Positions 45,281 to 53,909 of a stretch of DNA of 64,000 bases are shown here, one piece after another. Positions within the stretch are counted from its first letter, which is position 1; every line of letters begins with the position of its first letter. Location of the stretch: assembly GCF_900312675.1 (NCBI RefSeq), contig NZ_OMPC01000001.1:161140-225139 (forward strand), given 5' to 3'. The translations under genes were made by a program, and so were the position numbers. This DNA is from Aliivibrio sp. EL58. GTDB lineage: Bacteria > Pseudomonadota > Gammaproteobacteria > Enterobacterales > Vibrionaceae. The notes beneath the pieces are model-generated. The model saw only the letters and a list, made by a program, of their open reading frames with translations, had not been told where the DNA came from and did no database searches.

Positions 45281-46981
45281 ATGCTTGAGAATAAATACTT
45301 CATTTATCAACCTAATTTTTTTGCTGGTTCAATTGTCTCTTATGAAGCTCTGATCCGATTTTCAGATTCAGAAAAGCTGCCAGGTGATATGATTTCATCC
45401 ATTGTAGATAAAGTAGAATTTGATAAGAATGTTATCTCTCACGTCATTACTGATAAACTAAGCTTAAGAAACAAAGATGATATCCACATATCCATCAATA
45501 TTTTTCCTGAAAGTTTAGAGTCACAATCTTTTGTTGATTACTGTGAATCTGTATTTAGAGAAAGTAAGGGATTTACTTTAGAAGTTAATTTCAATAATAG
45601 ACGGTTTGATCTCGAAAAAATTCGACATAATATGCATCGCTTAAGAGATTTAGGAGTCTCTTTTACCTTAGACGATTATGGAACTGAGTGTATAAATTCA
45701 GACCCTTTACTTGGCTTAAACTTTGATTACATAAAAATAGCCCGTTCTTTAATCGCTCCTATTAATGATGATTACCTTTCATTTTGTTTTTTACGATCCC
45801 TTTACCATAAATTAAATAAGTTTCTAGGCAATAATGTCGTAATGAAAGGTATTGAAAATATCAATCAATTCAACCTTATTAATTCCTTTGGTTCTGTAAT
45901 ATCACAAGGCTACCACCTATCATACCCATTATCGATTGCTGATGTTGACCACAACTTTGAATCGCAAAAGAAGCAGATAACCAATGAGCTAACAGTTTCT
46001 AACCCGCCGATAGACCGCTATATCTATAATGTTAATGTAGCCAAGAATCAATCTGAGTTAAATGTAGCTTTAAATGAGTTAAAACCACAGGACCCATTTA
46101 ACTTATTAGGTATTGATTACAGTAATTTTGATCTACAGGCACTTAATACAAAATATCAAGAACTACTCGATGGTATTAAAAGTCCTTCAATTTTATTTAC
46201 AACTAATCTAATGAAGCATTGTAATTGTCTTTTTATTCTAAGAGATGAGCACGGTGTGGCAATATATAATAATAAAAAGCATACTGATTACCTTGGTTGT
46301 GATTTAGTTGGGATGTCTGTTTCTGAAGTATTAAAACGATTCCCAGACTATCAAACTTGTCTGCAACTTGATCAACAATTACTCAATAACGAGTCTGATA
46401 TTTTAATGTCGAACGAGACGGTAGAGGTCGATTCAACAACAACACATTTCCATACCTATCGCCAAAAAATAAAGTATTTTGATAAAACCTTTATCATGAT
46501 ATTTGTTTATGAAAATAACCAAGATGTACAGGCGCCTATTGACTCACTTACTGGATGTTTTACTAAAGCTAAACTTAATCATATTGATATAAATGCCTAT
46601 CACACTGTGGTATTTATTGATTTGGATGGGTTTAAGAATATTAATGATCAGTACGGACACCAATTTGGCGATCAACAACTTAAAGAAACTGCACGGTTAA
46701 TTAACCAGAATCTAAGAAAAGAAGATCTTCTTATTCGCTTTGGCGGGGATGAATTTGTACTGTGTTTTGACTCTCATTCAGTTCAAGATATTAAAACTAA
46801 GATGCGAATGATCCGTAGAAATTTTGAGCATCATTTTCAACAGAAAGATATATATTTATCCTACTCATTTGGTGTAGCTCCATTAGATATGGACATTCAG
46901 TACGCCTTAGAAAGGGCAGATAAGTTGATGTACATAAATAAAAGAAAACGTAAGGAAATCATTAATAATCAAGCCTCATAG
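45281..46981 (+). CDS. EAL-PAS-GGDEF protein with degenerate EAL domain
   Basis: 566 residues in the unusual order EAL (about 1-235), PAS-like (about 300-405), GGDEF (about 415-560). No membrane helix. EAL domain: YEALIRF and LDDYGT are present, but the KID motif reads IKIARSL (Asp lost) and the late A-E-G-V-E motif reads MKGIE (metal-site Glu replaced by Lys), so phosphodiesterase activity is doubtful. GGDEF domain looks active: RFGGDEFVLCF, with RKED as an RxxD inhibitory site. Likely a diguanylate cyclase with a c-di-GMP-binding or regulatory EAL module. Confidence 0.9.
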   Translation: MLENKYFIYQPNFFAGSIVSYEALIRFSDSEKLPGDMISSIVDKVEFDKNVISHVITDKLSLRNKDDIHISINIFPESLESQSFVDYCESVFRESKGFTLEVNFNNRRFDLEKIRHNMHRLRDLGVSFTLDDYGTECINSDPLLGLNFDYIKIARSLIAPINDDYLSFCFLRSLYHKLNKFLGNNVVMKGIENINQFNLINSFGSVISQGYHLSYPLSIADVDHNFESQKKQITNELTVSNPPIDRYIYNVNVAKNQSELNVALNELKPQDPFNLLGIDYSNFDLQALNTKYQELLDGIKSPSILFTTNLMKHCNCLFILRDEHGVAIYNNKKHTDYLGCDLVGMSVSEVLKRFPDYQTCLQLDQQLLNNESDILMSNETVEVDSTTTHFHTYRQKIKYFDKTFIMIFVYENNQDVQAPIDSLTGCFTKAKLNHIDINAYHTVVFIDLDGFKNINDQYGHQFGDQQLKETARLINQNLRKEDLLIRFGGDEFVLCFDSHSVQDIKTKMRMIRRNFEHHFQQKDIYLSYSFGVAPLDMDIQYALERADKLMYINKRKRKEIINNQAS

Positions 46982-46993
46982 TGAGGCTTGATT
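46971..46993. terminator. Hairpin overlapping the cyclase stop codon
   Basis: TCAAGCCTCA pairs with TGAGGCTTGA; it begins inside the last codons of the cyclase gene. The tails are only moderately T-rich in either direction. Confidence 0.5.
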
Positions 46994-47003
46994 AAAGAGT
47001 TAT

Positions 47004-48092
47004 CTATATATCTGGAGTCACATCTTGAACATGGAATGTTCCTGAATCTAACAACCGTTTTTCTTCTACTTTTCCAGTAAAATTGATCTTATTTAAATCC
47101 ACTTTTTTTATCGTACTATCACGCATGGTTTTATAAAAAAATAATCCATTTGTTTGGTCTACGACAGAAGTCCATTGCGTCGCACTTGGTAAATCAGGAA
47201 TATGTGCTTTATCATTAAATTCGCTTCCAATCGGAATATCAAAATTATTTAAAATATGGAATGCCTGAGATACCGCATCGGCTCCTTCCTTCATTACAGG
47301 CGTTGAATTTACATAAAAGGCAGCACGTACAAATCTTGACGGTGGCGTAATATCACCCGGCAACCCTAAAAAGCTAGAACCAACACCAAAAGAGAAAGCA
47401 TCTACATCGTTGATCTTTTGTCCCGGACTTACTCCTGGAGTTAAATGAATATAATTATTTAAATTAGTTACCTGCCATTGGTAATCTGGAGCATTTGTCA
47501 GTACTTTAGCCACATTTTTATGGATATTAACTTCACCATTATTCATGATTTCAATAACAATGTTATTACCTTGCTTATCAGCTACGCGCCAGTGTGCTGT
47601 TGGTGATGGCACTCCTTTAGCATCAATATAAACTGGTACTATCTTTATGTGCTTAATCGCTTGTTCGACTTCAGCTACTGTTTTAAACTGCGATAACATC
47701 CAACGGTTAAAGTCCATATCAGTAATCGTTGTCTTAGTATCATTTGGGTTGTATTTCTCTAACGACCCATAATTTTTAAAATAAAATAGGCCTGCCGTTA
47801 ATCCTTCCTCATTAACACCATCAGCAATAAAACGATCATCGCTGACCGAGATGCCAACAAATCCATACTTAGAATCCCACTTTAATCCCTGCTTTTGATC
47901 TGGCATGGTAGATACGTATGAATAATCACGAGGAGATACAATTAATTTACTGTTCAGATCATTTTGACCCCACTCAATCGTTCGAGCCTGAATGTAATCA
48001 TGATTAACCGTTGAAAGAGAAATACCCGTACAGGCACTCGCTGAATACGCGACACAAGACGCAATAAGCACAGAAAGAAGTTTAATTTTCAT
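47004..48092 (-). CDS. Choloylglycine hydrolase/penicillin acylase family enzyme
   Basis: 362 residues with signal peptide (1-20) cleaved to expose Cys21 (SASA/CTGISLS), the N-terminal nucleophile of this Ntn-hydrolase family. Further family residues: R at ARTIEWGQ and the N/D near the middle (FNRWMLSQF; VLTNAPDYQWQ). Members cleave linear amides: bile salts, penicillin V or acyl-homoserine lactones. A periplasmic location fits the last type, but the substrate cannot be read from sequence. Monocistronic, GGGAT upstream. Confidence 0.9.
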   Translation of the reverse strand: MKIKLLSVLIASCVAYSASACTGISLSTVNHDYIQARTIEWGQNDLNSKLIVSPRDYSYVSTMPDQKQGLKWDSKYGFVGISVSDDRFIADGVNEEGLTAGLFYFKNYGSLEKYNPNDTKTTITDMDFNRWMLSQFKTVAEVEQAIKHIKIVPVYIDAKGVPSPTAHWRVADKQGNNIVIEIMNNGEVNIHKNVAKVLTNAPDYQWQVTNLNNYIHLTPGVSPGQKINDVDAFSFGVGSSFLGLPGDITPPSRFVRAAFYVNSTPVMKEGADAVSQAFHILNNFDIPIGSEFNDKAHIPDLPSATQWTSVVDQTNGLFFYKTMRDSTIKKVDLNKINFTGKVEEKRLLDSGTFHVQDVTPDI

Positions 48093-48159
48093 TTTACGAT
48101 CCCATTAATATGACCTTAAGATAGTACTCTTATAGATGATAAATCCAAGTATTTCTATA

Positions 48160-48192
48160 AAATCAAAAAAGCCTGAAGCATACTTCAGACTT
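48160..48192 (-). terminator. glpD terminator
   Basis: On the minus strand AGTCTGAAG pairs with CTTCAGGCT (one G-T), followed by T6. Confidence 0.82.
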
Positions 48193-48215
48193 AATCAAAA
48201 GATTTAAATTTAACA

Positions 48216-49763
48216 TTAACTCACTTGCGCAAGTTTAACTCCCTTCTTTGTTCCTAATTTCTCATTCATATATTGAGCTACGGCATCTTGCTGGTCTTGA
48301 GTTAAATACAACCCTAACTTAGTTCGGCGCCACAATACATCTTCGGCTTTTTGAGAAAACTCATGCTGCATTAAATAGTCAATTTCAGCTTGATATACAC
48401 CTTCTGAAAATACACGTCCCATATCTGCTTCTGAAGTTACATTTTCTAGTAGCGTCCAAACCAGTGTACCAAATTGATTCACGTAACGAATGGCTGTTTT
48501 TTCTGGTAACCACGAATGTTGACTGCAAATATTTTCAACCAATTGTTTACGAGGGTAATCAAAATCACCACCTGGCAGTGCAACGTTTCTTGTCCATGGT
48601 TTTCCCATTTTAGAAAAGTATGGGTTTAGCATCTTCATGGCTGTTTCACCCAGTTTTCTATAAGTCGTTAGCTTTCCACCAAAAATAGACAGCAATGGTG
48701 CCTGATCTAATTCTTGCTCTAACTCTAGAGTGTAATCACGAGTAATCGCTTGAGGTGAATCAGACTCATCATCACACAATGGACGTACGCCACTGTAAGT
48801 CCAAACTACATCATCGCGTTTTATTTGTTCAACAAAGTGCTGGTTTACAACATCAATTAAATAGTTTACCTCGTCTTCCGAGATTTCTACTTTTCTCGGA
48901 TCGCCTTTATATTCAACGTCCGTTGTTCCTATAATTGAAAAGTCTTCCATATAAGGAATAACAAACACAATTCGGTTATCTTTATTTTGTAGGATATACG
49001 CCTGCTCTTCATTATGTATTCTAGGCACCACAATATGCGAGCCTTTCACCAAACGAATATTACGAGGGGATTCCTCTTCTAAACTATTATCAAAAAATTG
49101 TTTAACCCAAGGACCCGCAGCATTAACCAGGGCTTTGGCTTTACGCTCAAAACGCGTGTTTGTTTGCTCATCAAAAATAGTGACATGCCAAATATCATCA
49201 ATACGAGTGGCTTTTTCCACTCGGCAATAGTTTTTCACTTCTGCGCCATTTTTCTCTGCAGCCATTGCATTTAGGATCACTAAACGAGCATCATCAACCC
49301 AACAATCTGAATATTCAAAACCTTTGGTCATTTCAGGCTTAAGTAAACCTGATGCAGCAAGGTTCACTGAGTGACTTGCAGGAAGAGTTGTACGTTTACC
49401 TAGGTTATCGTAAAGAAAAAGACCTGCACGGATCATCCATGCAGGACGTAAAAATGGGCGATGAGGTAAACGAAAACGCATTGGTTTTGCAATATGTGGC
49501 GCTTTAGCCAATAGCACTTCACGTTCGGCAAGGGCTTCAGAGACTAAACGAAACTCATAATGTTCTAAATAACGCAAACCACCGTGAATTAATTTTGAGC
49601 TTGCTGATGATGTTGCAGAAGCAAAGTCAGATGCTTCATATAAGCCAACAGTTAGGCCTCGACCAGCGGCATCAGCAGCAACACCGGCCCCATTAATACC
49701 ACCACCAACTACAATCAAATCTAAAACAGCGCAGGTTGTGTGTGTTTGGTTTTCATTATTCAT
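48216..49763 (-). CDS. glpD: Aerobic glycerol-3-phosphate dehydrogenase
   Basis: 515 residues (E. coli 501). N-terminal FAD fold LIVVGGGINGAGVAADAAGRG, substrate region SSKLIHGGLRYLE, and C-terminal GlpD-specific helical domain (RRTKLGLYL). Membrane-associated flavoenzyme that oxidises glycerol-3-phosphate and reduces ubiquinone, the aerobic counterpart of GlpABC encoded 12 kb away. GAGG eight bases before ATG. Own promoter with two candidate GlpR sites, own terminator. Confidence 0.97.
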   Translation of the reverse strand: MNNENQTHTTCAVLDLIVVGGGINGAGVAADAAGRGLTVGLYEASDFASATSSASSKLIHGGLRYLEHYEFRLVSEALAEREVLLAKAPHIAKPMRFRLPHRPFLRPAWMIRAGLFLYDNLGKRTTLPASHSVNLAASGLLKPEMTKGFEYSDCWVDDARLVILNAMAAEKNGAEVKNYCRVEKATRIDDIWHVTIFDEQTNTRFERKAKALVNAAGPWVKQFFDNSLEEESPRNIRLVKGSHIVVPRIHNEEQAYILQNKDNRIVFVIPYMEDFSIIGTTDVEYKGDPRKVEISEDEVNYLIDVVNQHFVEQIKRDDVVWTYSGVRPLCDDESDSPQAITRDYTLELEQELDQAPLLSIFGGKLTTYRKLGETAMKMLNPYFSKMGKPWTRNVALPGGDFDYPRKQLVENICSQHSWLPEKTAIRYVNQFGTLVWTLLENVTSEADMGRVFSEGVYQAEIDYLMQHEFSQKAEDVLWRRTKLGLYLTQDQQDAVAQYMNEKLGTKKGVKLAQVS

Positions 49764-49786
49764 AGTAGTGACCTCAAATGCTCACA

Positions 49787-49802
49787 ATGAGCGAACGAAC
49801 AT
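49787..49802. promoter_or_regulatory. Candidate GlpR operator at glpD (proximal)
   Basis: ATGAGCGAACGAACAT on the plus strand, 24 bp before the glpD start; on the glpD strand ATGTTCG-TT-CGCTCAT. Shares its pattern with the sites before glpA and glpF. Confidence 0.6.
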
Positions 49803-49852
49803 TAATTACGATAAATAGACGATATCTTAACTTTCGTTTTGAGTCACTTTTT

Positions 49853-49870
49853 ATTTTCGATTGCGAACAT
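49853..49870. promoter_or_regulatory. Candidate GlpR operator at glpD (distal)
   Basis: ATTTTCGATTGCGAACAT matches about 15 of 18 positions of the E. coli GlpR consensus. It is followed by TGTGATGCAGATAC, a weak CRP-like half-site. Confidence 0.6.
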
Positions 49871-49885
49871 TTACTGTGATGCAGA

Positions 49886-49921
49886 TACAAAAAATCCCTG
49901 ATCTTAATCAAGAACAGGGAT
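49886..49921 (-). terminator. glpR terminator
   Basis: On the minus strand ATCCCTG pairs with CAGGGAT, then T6. It separates glpR from glpD. Confidence 0.82.
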
Positions 49922-49944
49922 CGTTTACCGGTCAAAAGTGAGAG

Positions 49945-50712
49945 CTACTTAGAAATTACTTCATAAGGAATTTCATTATCTTTTAAAATAGCCACGATCT
50001 CTTCTGGTGGCTCTTGATCGGTAATGATCATTTGCAGCTCAGTAATACTGCCTAAATTCACCATCGCATTACGACCAAATTTCGTATGGTCAACCGCAAG
50101 GTATACGCTGCGACTATTTTCAATAATGGCTTTTTTTACTCGAACTTCATGATAATCGAAATCCAATAACGAACCATCATAATCAATACCACTGATCCCC
50201 AATATGCCAAAATCTAAGCGAAACTGTTTAATGAAATCTAACGTAGCTTCACCAACAATGCCACCATCTCGGTTACGAACTTCACCACCGGCAAGGATAA
50301 CTTTAAAATCAGGGTTCGCCATTAAGATCATAGCAACATTGATGTTATTAGTTACTACTCGTAAATCTTTATGGTTTTTCACTAGTGCTTTTGCTACTGA
50401 TTCTGGTGTTGTACCAATATCAATAAAGAGCGTAGCGCCATCTGGGATATGTTTCGCAAGTGCTTCTGCAATTGTATCTTTCTCGTTTAACTGCATCACT
50501 TTACGCGTTGTATATGCCGTATTTACCGAGCTTAATGGAATAGTAGCTCCACCATGATGACGGCGTATTTTATTTTCATCAGCCAGTTCATTTAAGTCAC
50601 GGCGAATGGTTTGTGGACTAACTTTGAATTGCTCCACTAAATCTTCAGTGCTGACGTATCCATGTTGTTGCACAAGGTTTACTATTTCTTGGTGTCTTGA
50701 TAATTGCTTCAC
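49945..50712 (-). CDS. glpR: Glycerol-3-phosphate regulon repressor
   Basis: 255 residues (E. coli 252). DeoR-type winged helix at 1-57 (GYVSTEDLVEQFKVSPQTIRRDLNELADENKIRRHHGGA) and sugar-phosphate-binding domain (DIGTTPESVAKAL). GTG start with GGGGAG upstream. Binds glycerol-3-phosphate and releases operators. It is placed between glpFK and glpD rather than next to glpEG as in E. coli. Confidence 0.96.
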   Translation of the reverse strand: MKQLSRHQEIVNLVQQHGYVSTEDLVEQFKVSPQTIRRDLNELADENKIRRHHGGATIPLSSVNTAYTTRKVMQLNEKDTIAEALAKHIPDGATLFIDIGTTPESVAKALVKNHKDLRVVTNNINVAMILMANPDFKVILAGGEVRNRDGGIVGEATLDFIKQFRLDFGILGISGIDYDGSLLDFDYHEVRVKKAIIENSRSVYLAVDHTKFGRNAMVNLGSITELQMIITDQEPPEEIVAILKDNEIPYEVISK

Positions 50713-50839
50713 GAATTACTCCCCTAATTTCGATCAATCAATGACTTATATTTTTCAACTTAAATCAGTGTACTAAAGAAAATATAAGGAATGAAATTTT
50801 TGATGAAAATATGCGTGATATATATCAAACAAAGTTCGG

Positions 50840-50873
50840 AAAAGAAAAAGGAGCACATTAAATGCGCTCCTTT
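50840..50873 (-). terminator. glpFK terminator
   Basis: On the minus strand AAAGGAGCGCATTT pairs with AATGTGCTCCTTT (one mismatch), followed by TTCTTTTCC. Confidence 0.85.
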
Positions 50874-50901
50874 AGTTTATTTAATCATCAAATTAGATTA
50901 A

Positions 50902-52416
50902 TTACTCTTCGTCATGCATCTCAGCCCACGACTGTGCACATTTTACTGCGCGTTTCCAACCACGGTAACGCTGGTTACGCTTCTCTTCATCGTGATGAGG
51001 TTCAAACGAACGGTCAATCACAGCTTTATCTGCCAGTTCGTCAAGACCACCCCAGAAACCCACAGCAAGACCAGCAAGATAAGCAGCACCTAACGCTGTA
51101 ACTTCTGTTACTTGTGGACGGTGAACGGCAACATCCAGTACATCTGATTGGAACTGCATTAAGAAGTTATTCGCAACTGCCCCACCATCAACTCGAAGTG
51201 CTGATAACTTAATACCTGAATCCGCTTGCATGGCATCAATTACATCACGAGTTTGGTAAGCAATACTCTCTAATGTTGCTCGAATAATATGGTTTGAACC
51301 ACAACCACGCGTTAAGCCAACAATCGTACCGCGCGCATACGCGTCCCAATATGGTGCTCCAAGCCCCGTAAAGGCAGGAACCACATACACACCATTTGAT
51401 GAATCGACTTTAGTTGCAAAGTATTCTGAATCTTTTGCATCTGCCAGTAATTTCATCTCATCACGTAGCCATTGAATTGATGCTCCGCCCATAAATACCG
51501 CACCTTCAAGTGCGTAAGAGGCTTCACCACGTGGGCCACATGCTAGTGTTGTTAATAGGCCATTGCGAGACGTTACTTTCTCTTTGCCTGTATTCATTAA
51601 CAAGAAACAACCCGTGCCGTAGGTATTCTTAGCTTGGCCTTGTTCAACACACATTTGACCATAAAGTGCCGCTTGTTGATCCCCTGCAATACCAGCGATA
51701 GGAATACGAGTACCACCCTTACCACCAATGTTCGTTTCACCGTACACTTCTGATGACGACTTCACTTCTGGCATCATTGACAGTGGAATATCTAGCTCTT
51801 TCAGTAGTTTTTCATCCCACTGAAGCGTATTGATATTAAACACCATGGTACGAGAAGCATTGGTGTAATCAGTCACGTGAACACGCCCTTGCGTCATCTT
51901 CCACACAAGCCAGGTATCAACAGTACCAAACAACAGCTTACCTGCTTCAGCGTCTTCACGAGCGCCTTCAACATTATCAAGAATCCACTTAATTTTTGTA
52001 CCTGAGAAATATGGGTCAACAACTAAACCTGTATTTTCACGAATGTACTCTTCTAGACCTGCTTCTTTTAGTTTTTCACACGTATCTGCAGTACGACGAC
52101 ACTGCCAAACGATAGCGTTGTAAACTGGTTTACCCGTTTCTTTGTTCCAAACAATCGTCGTTTCACGTTGGTTCGTAATACCAATTGCAGCAATTTGATC
52201 ACTGCGAATGCCCGCTTTTGCTAAAGTTTCAACTAGAGTCGAACTTTGTGTTGCATAGATCTCTAATGGATCATGCTCAACCCAGCCTGCTTGAGGATAA
52301 ATCTGGGTAAATTCACGCTGAGAAACACTGACAATATTCGCATCGTGGTCAAGAATGACGGCACGAGAGCTAGTAGTTCCTTGGTCAAGTGCAACAATGT
52401 ATTTTTGCTCAGTCAT
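50902..52416 (-). CDS. glpK: Glycerol kinase
   Basis: 504 residues (E. coli 502). FGGY fold with [13 protein letters not shown] near the N-terminus (phosphate 1), [13 protein letters not shown] (adenosine) and [15 protein letters not shown]. Phosphorylates glycerol that enters through GlpF. AGGA upstream of the ATG; 79 bp after glpF, so one operon. Confidence 0.98.
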   Translation of the reverse strand: MTEQKYIVALDQGTTSSRAVILDHDANIVSVSQREFTQIYPQAGWVEHDPLEIYATQSSTLVETLAKAGIRSDQIAAIGITNQRETTIVWNKETGKPVYNAIVWQCRRTADTCEKLKEAGLEEYIRENTGLVVDPYFSGTKIKWILDNVEGAREDAEAGKLLFGTVDTWLVWKMTQGRVHVTDYTNASRTMVFNINTLQWDEKLLKELDIPLSMMPEVKSSSEVYGETNIGGKGGTRIPIAGIAGDQQAALYGQMCVEQGQAKNTYGTGCFLLMNTGKEKVTSRNGLLTTLACGPRGEASYALEGAVFMGGASIQWLRDEMKLLADAKDSEYFATKVDSSNGVYVVPAFTGLGAPYWDAYARGTIVGLTRGCGSNHIIRATLESIAYQTRDVIDAMQADSGIKLSALRVDGGAVANNFLMQFQSDVLDVAVHRPQVTEVTALGAAYLAGLAVGFWGGLDELADKAVIDRSFEPHHDEEKRNQRYRGWKRAVKCAQSWAEMHDEE

Positions 52417-52495
52417 GATGGAGTCCTTTTGTGTATTATTTAATGTATTAACTCATAGGGAGGTAATTGTTAGTTTTTTTTATTTTTAATATTCG

Positions 52496-53350
52496 TTACG
52501 CTTCAGCTGTTTTGGCTTCTTCTTCCGTTTCACATTGATTTGGAATAGTACAACCATGACCTGCTTTTGGTAGGTAAGCGCCAATCATTTTTGGATAAGC
52601 CCAGCCACCGAAACATGCACCAGCAATTGGCGCTAAAATTGGAACGATAAAGTAAGGAATTTCTTTTGCTCCTGTTAATGCGTAATCCCAACCTGCTAAG
52701 TAAGCAAATAATTTTGGACCAAAGTCACGCGCAGGATTCATTGCAAAACCAGTTAGAGGACCAAGAGAACCACCAATAACAGCAATGAGTAAACCAATAA
52801 GAAGTGGGTTCATTGCACCACGAGAAGCCCCATTATGTTCATCACCTAAAGCAAGAATTCCGAACATAAGAACCGCAGTAATAACAAATTCAACCGCAAA
52901 GGCGCCTAGCATCGATAAAGAGGGATGTGGATAAGTTGAAAAGATGCCAGCTGTAGATAATGCTTCTTTACTGCTACGTAAGAAACCATTTGCAATTTCA
53001 TAATCAGAAAATAAGTTACTGTATAAAGCATAGACCAATGCCGCAGAGCAGAAAGCCCCTAATACTTGAGCAATAATATAAGGAATTATTTTTGCCTTAT
53101 CAAACCCATGAAACGCAGCCAATGCAATGGTAACAGCAGGATTAAGATGAGCACCAGAAACGCCCGCAGTACAATAGATAGCAATGGCAACGCCTATACC
53201 CCATATGATACTGACTTCCCACTGGCCAAATTCAGCACCAGTTAATACTAAGGCAGCGACACAGCCGACACCAAAAAAGATCAATAAACCAGCACCGATA
53301 AATTCAGCGATGCATTGTCCAAGTAATGTATGTTGTTTATTATTCGCCAT
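52496..53350 (-). CDS. glpF: Glycerol uptake facilitator
   Basis: 284 residues, six helices plus two half-helices with both NPA boxes (SGAHLNPAVT and GFAMNPARDFGP); the Asp after the second NPA-R marks an aquaglyceroporin. A short charged C-terminal tail (ETEEEAKTAEA). AAAGGA before ATG. First gene of glpFK. Its promoter appears to lie about 145-170 bp upstream, beside the candidate GlpR operator. Confidence 0.97.
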   Translation of the reverse strand: MANNKQHTLLGQCIAEFIGAGLLIFFGVGCVAALVLTGAEFGQWEVSIIWGIGVAIAIYCTAGVSGAHLNPAVTIALAAFHGFDKAKIIPYIIAQVLGAFCSAALVYALYSNLFSDYEIANGFLRSSKEALSTAGIFSTYPHPSLSMLGAFAVEFVITAVLMFGILALGDEHNGASRGAMNPLLIGLLIAVIGGSLGPLTGFAMNPARDFGPKLFAYLAGWDYALTGAKEIPYFIVPILAPIAGACFGGWAYPKMIGAYLPKAGHGCTIPNQCETEEEAKTAEA

Positions 53351-53909
53351 GATTCATTCCTTTGTTTCGTTATGTACTCATTTCATCCAACGTATATACA
53401 ACTCTCATATACTCAAGATAAACGGCCCAATTATTATTAAAGTAGGTATACAGCATTCACGTTAAGCAGCGAGAAATGTACTCCTTTTATAATTAATTGA
53501 AATATCACCAAGGTCAAAATGAGCATTCGAGCACAAAAAATGCGTGTTAGAATAACAAAAAGAAGATCTAGAGCATAAAACAAGCAAACGAACAGGTATG
53601 ACCAGGAAGGGTTGCGTAAGATTAAATCTAAAATAGGTTTAATAAAACAAGCAACAACAAAAAAACCTAACATATTGAATATAAATAAAAAATAGCAAAA
53701 AACACACAATTTCATCTATTGGTAATTATACCTACCTATGTACTAAACATAAAAATGTTCGATTCCAACCTTTAATAAAATTAAACGGACATCAATAGAT
53801 ATCCATAAAAAAGATATCTATTCTTAAAAATGTTAACCATAGTAAAATCAGTACGAGTTACTATTACACATCTGCTTTATTCTCTAATAATATACAAAAT
53901 AGGCTACCC
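53351..53909. other. Region between glpF and the hybrid kinase gene
   Basis: 559 bp shared by two divergent genes. On the minus strand a promoter-like pair TTGACC (53517-53512) and AATTAT 17 bases on directs glpF, with the candidate operator just upstream. ATGTTCGAT at 53755 is a further perfect GlpR half-site. A 92-codon hydrophobic frame on the minus strand (53437-53715) has no ribosome site and contains the promoter; it is not accepted as a gene. Confidence 0.5.
53519..53534. promoter_or_regulatory. Candidate GlpR operator upstream of glpFK
   Basis: Plus strand ATGAGCATTCGAGCAC; on the glpF strand GTGCTCG-AA-TGCTCAT, directly before the -35 hexamer TTGACC. Confidence 0.5.

Noticed and set aside
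53437-53715. 92-codon hydrophobic minus-strand frame upstream of glpF
   Set aside because: No ribosome site, and it overlaps the likely glpF promoter and candidate GlpR operator.
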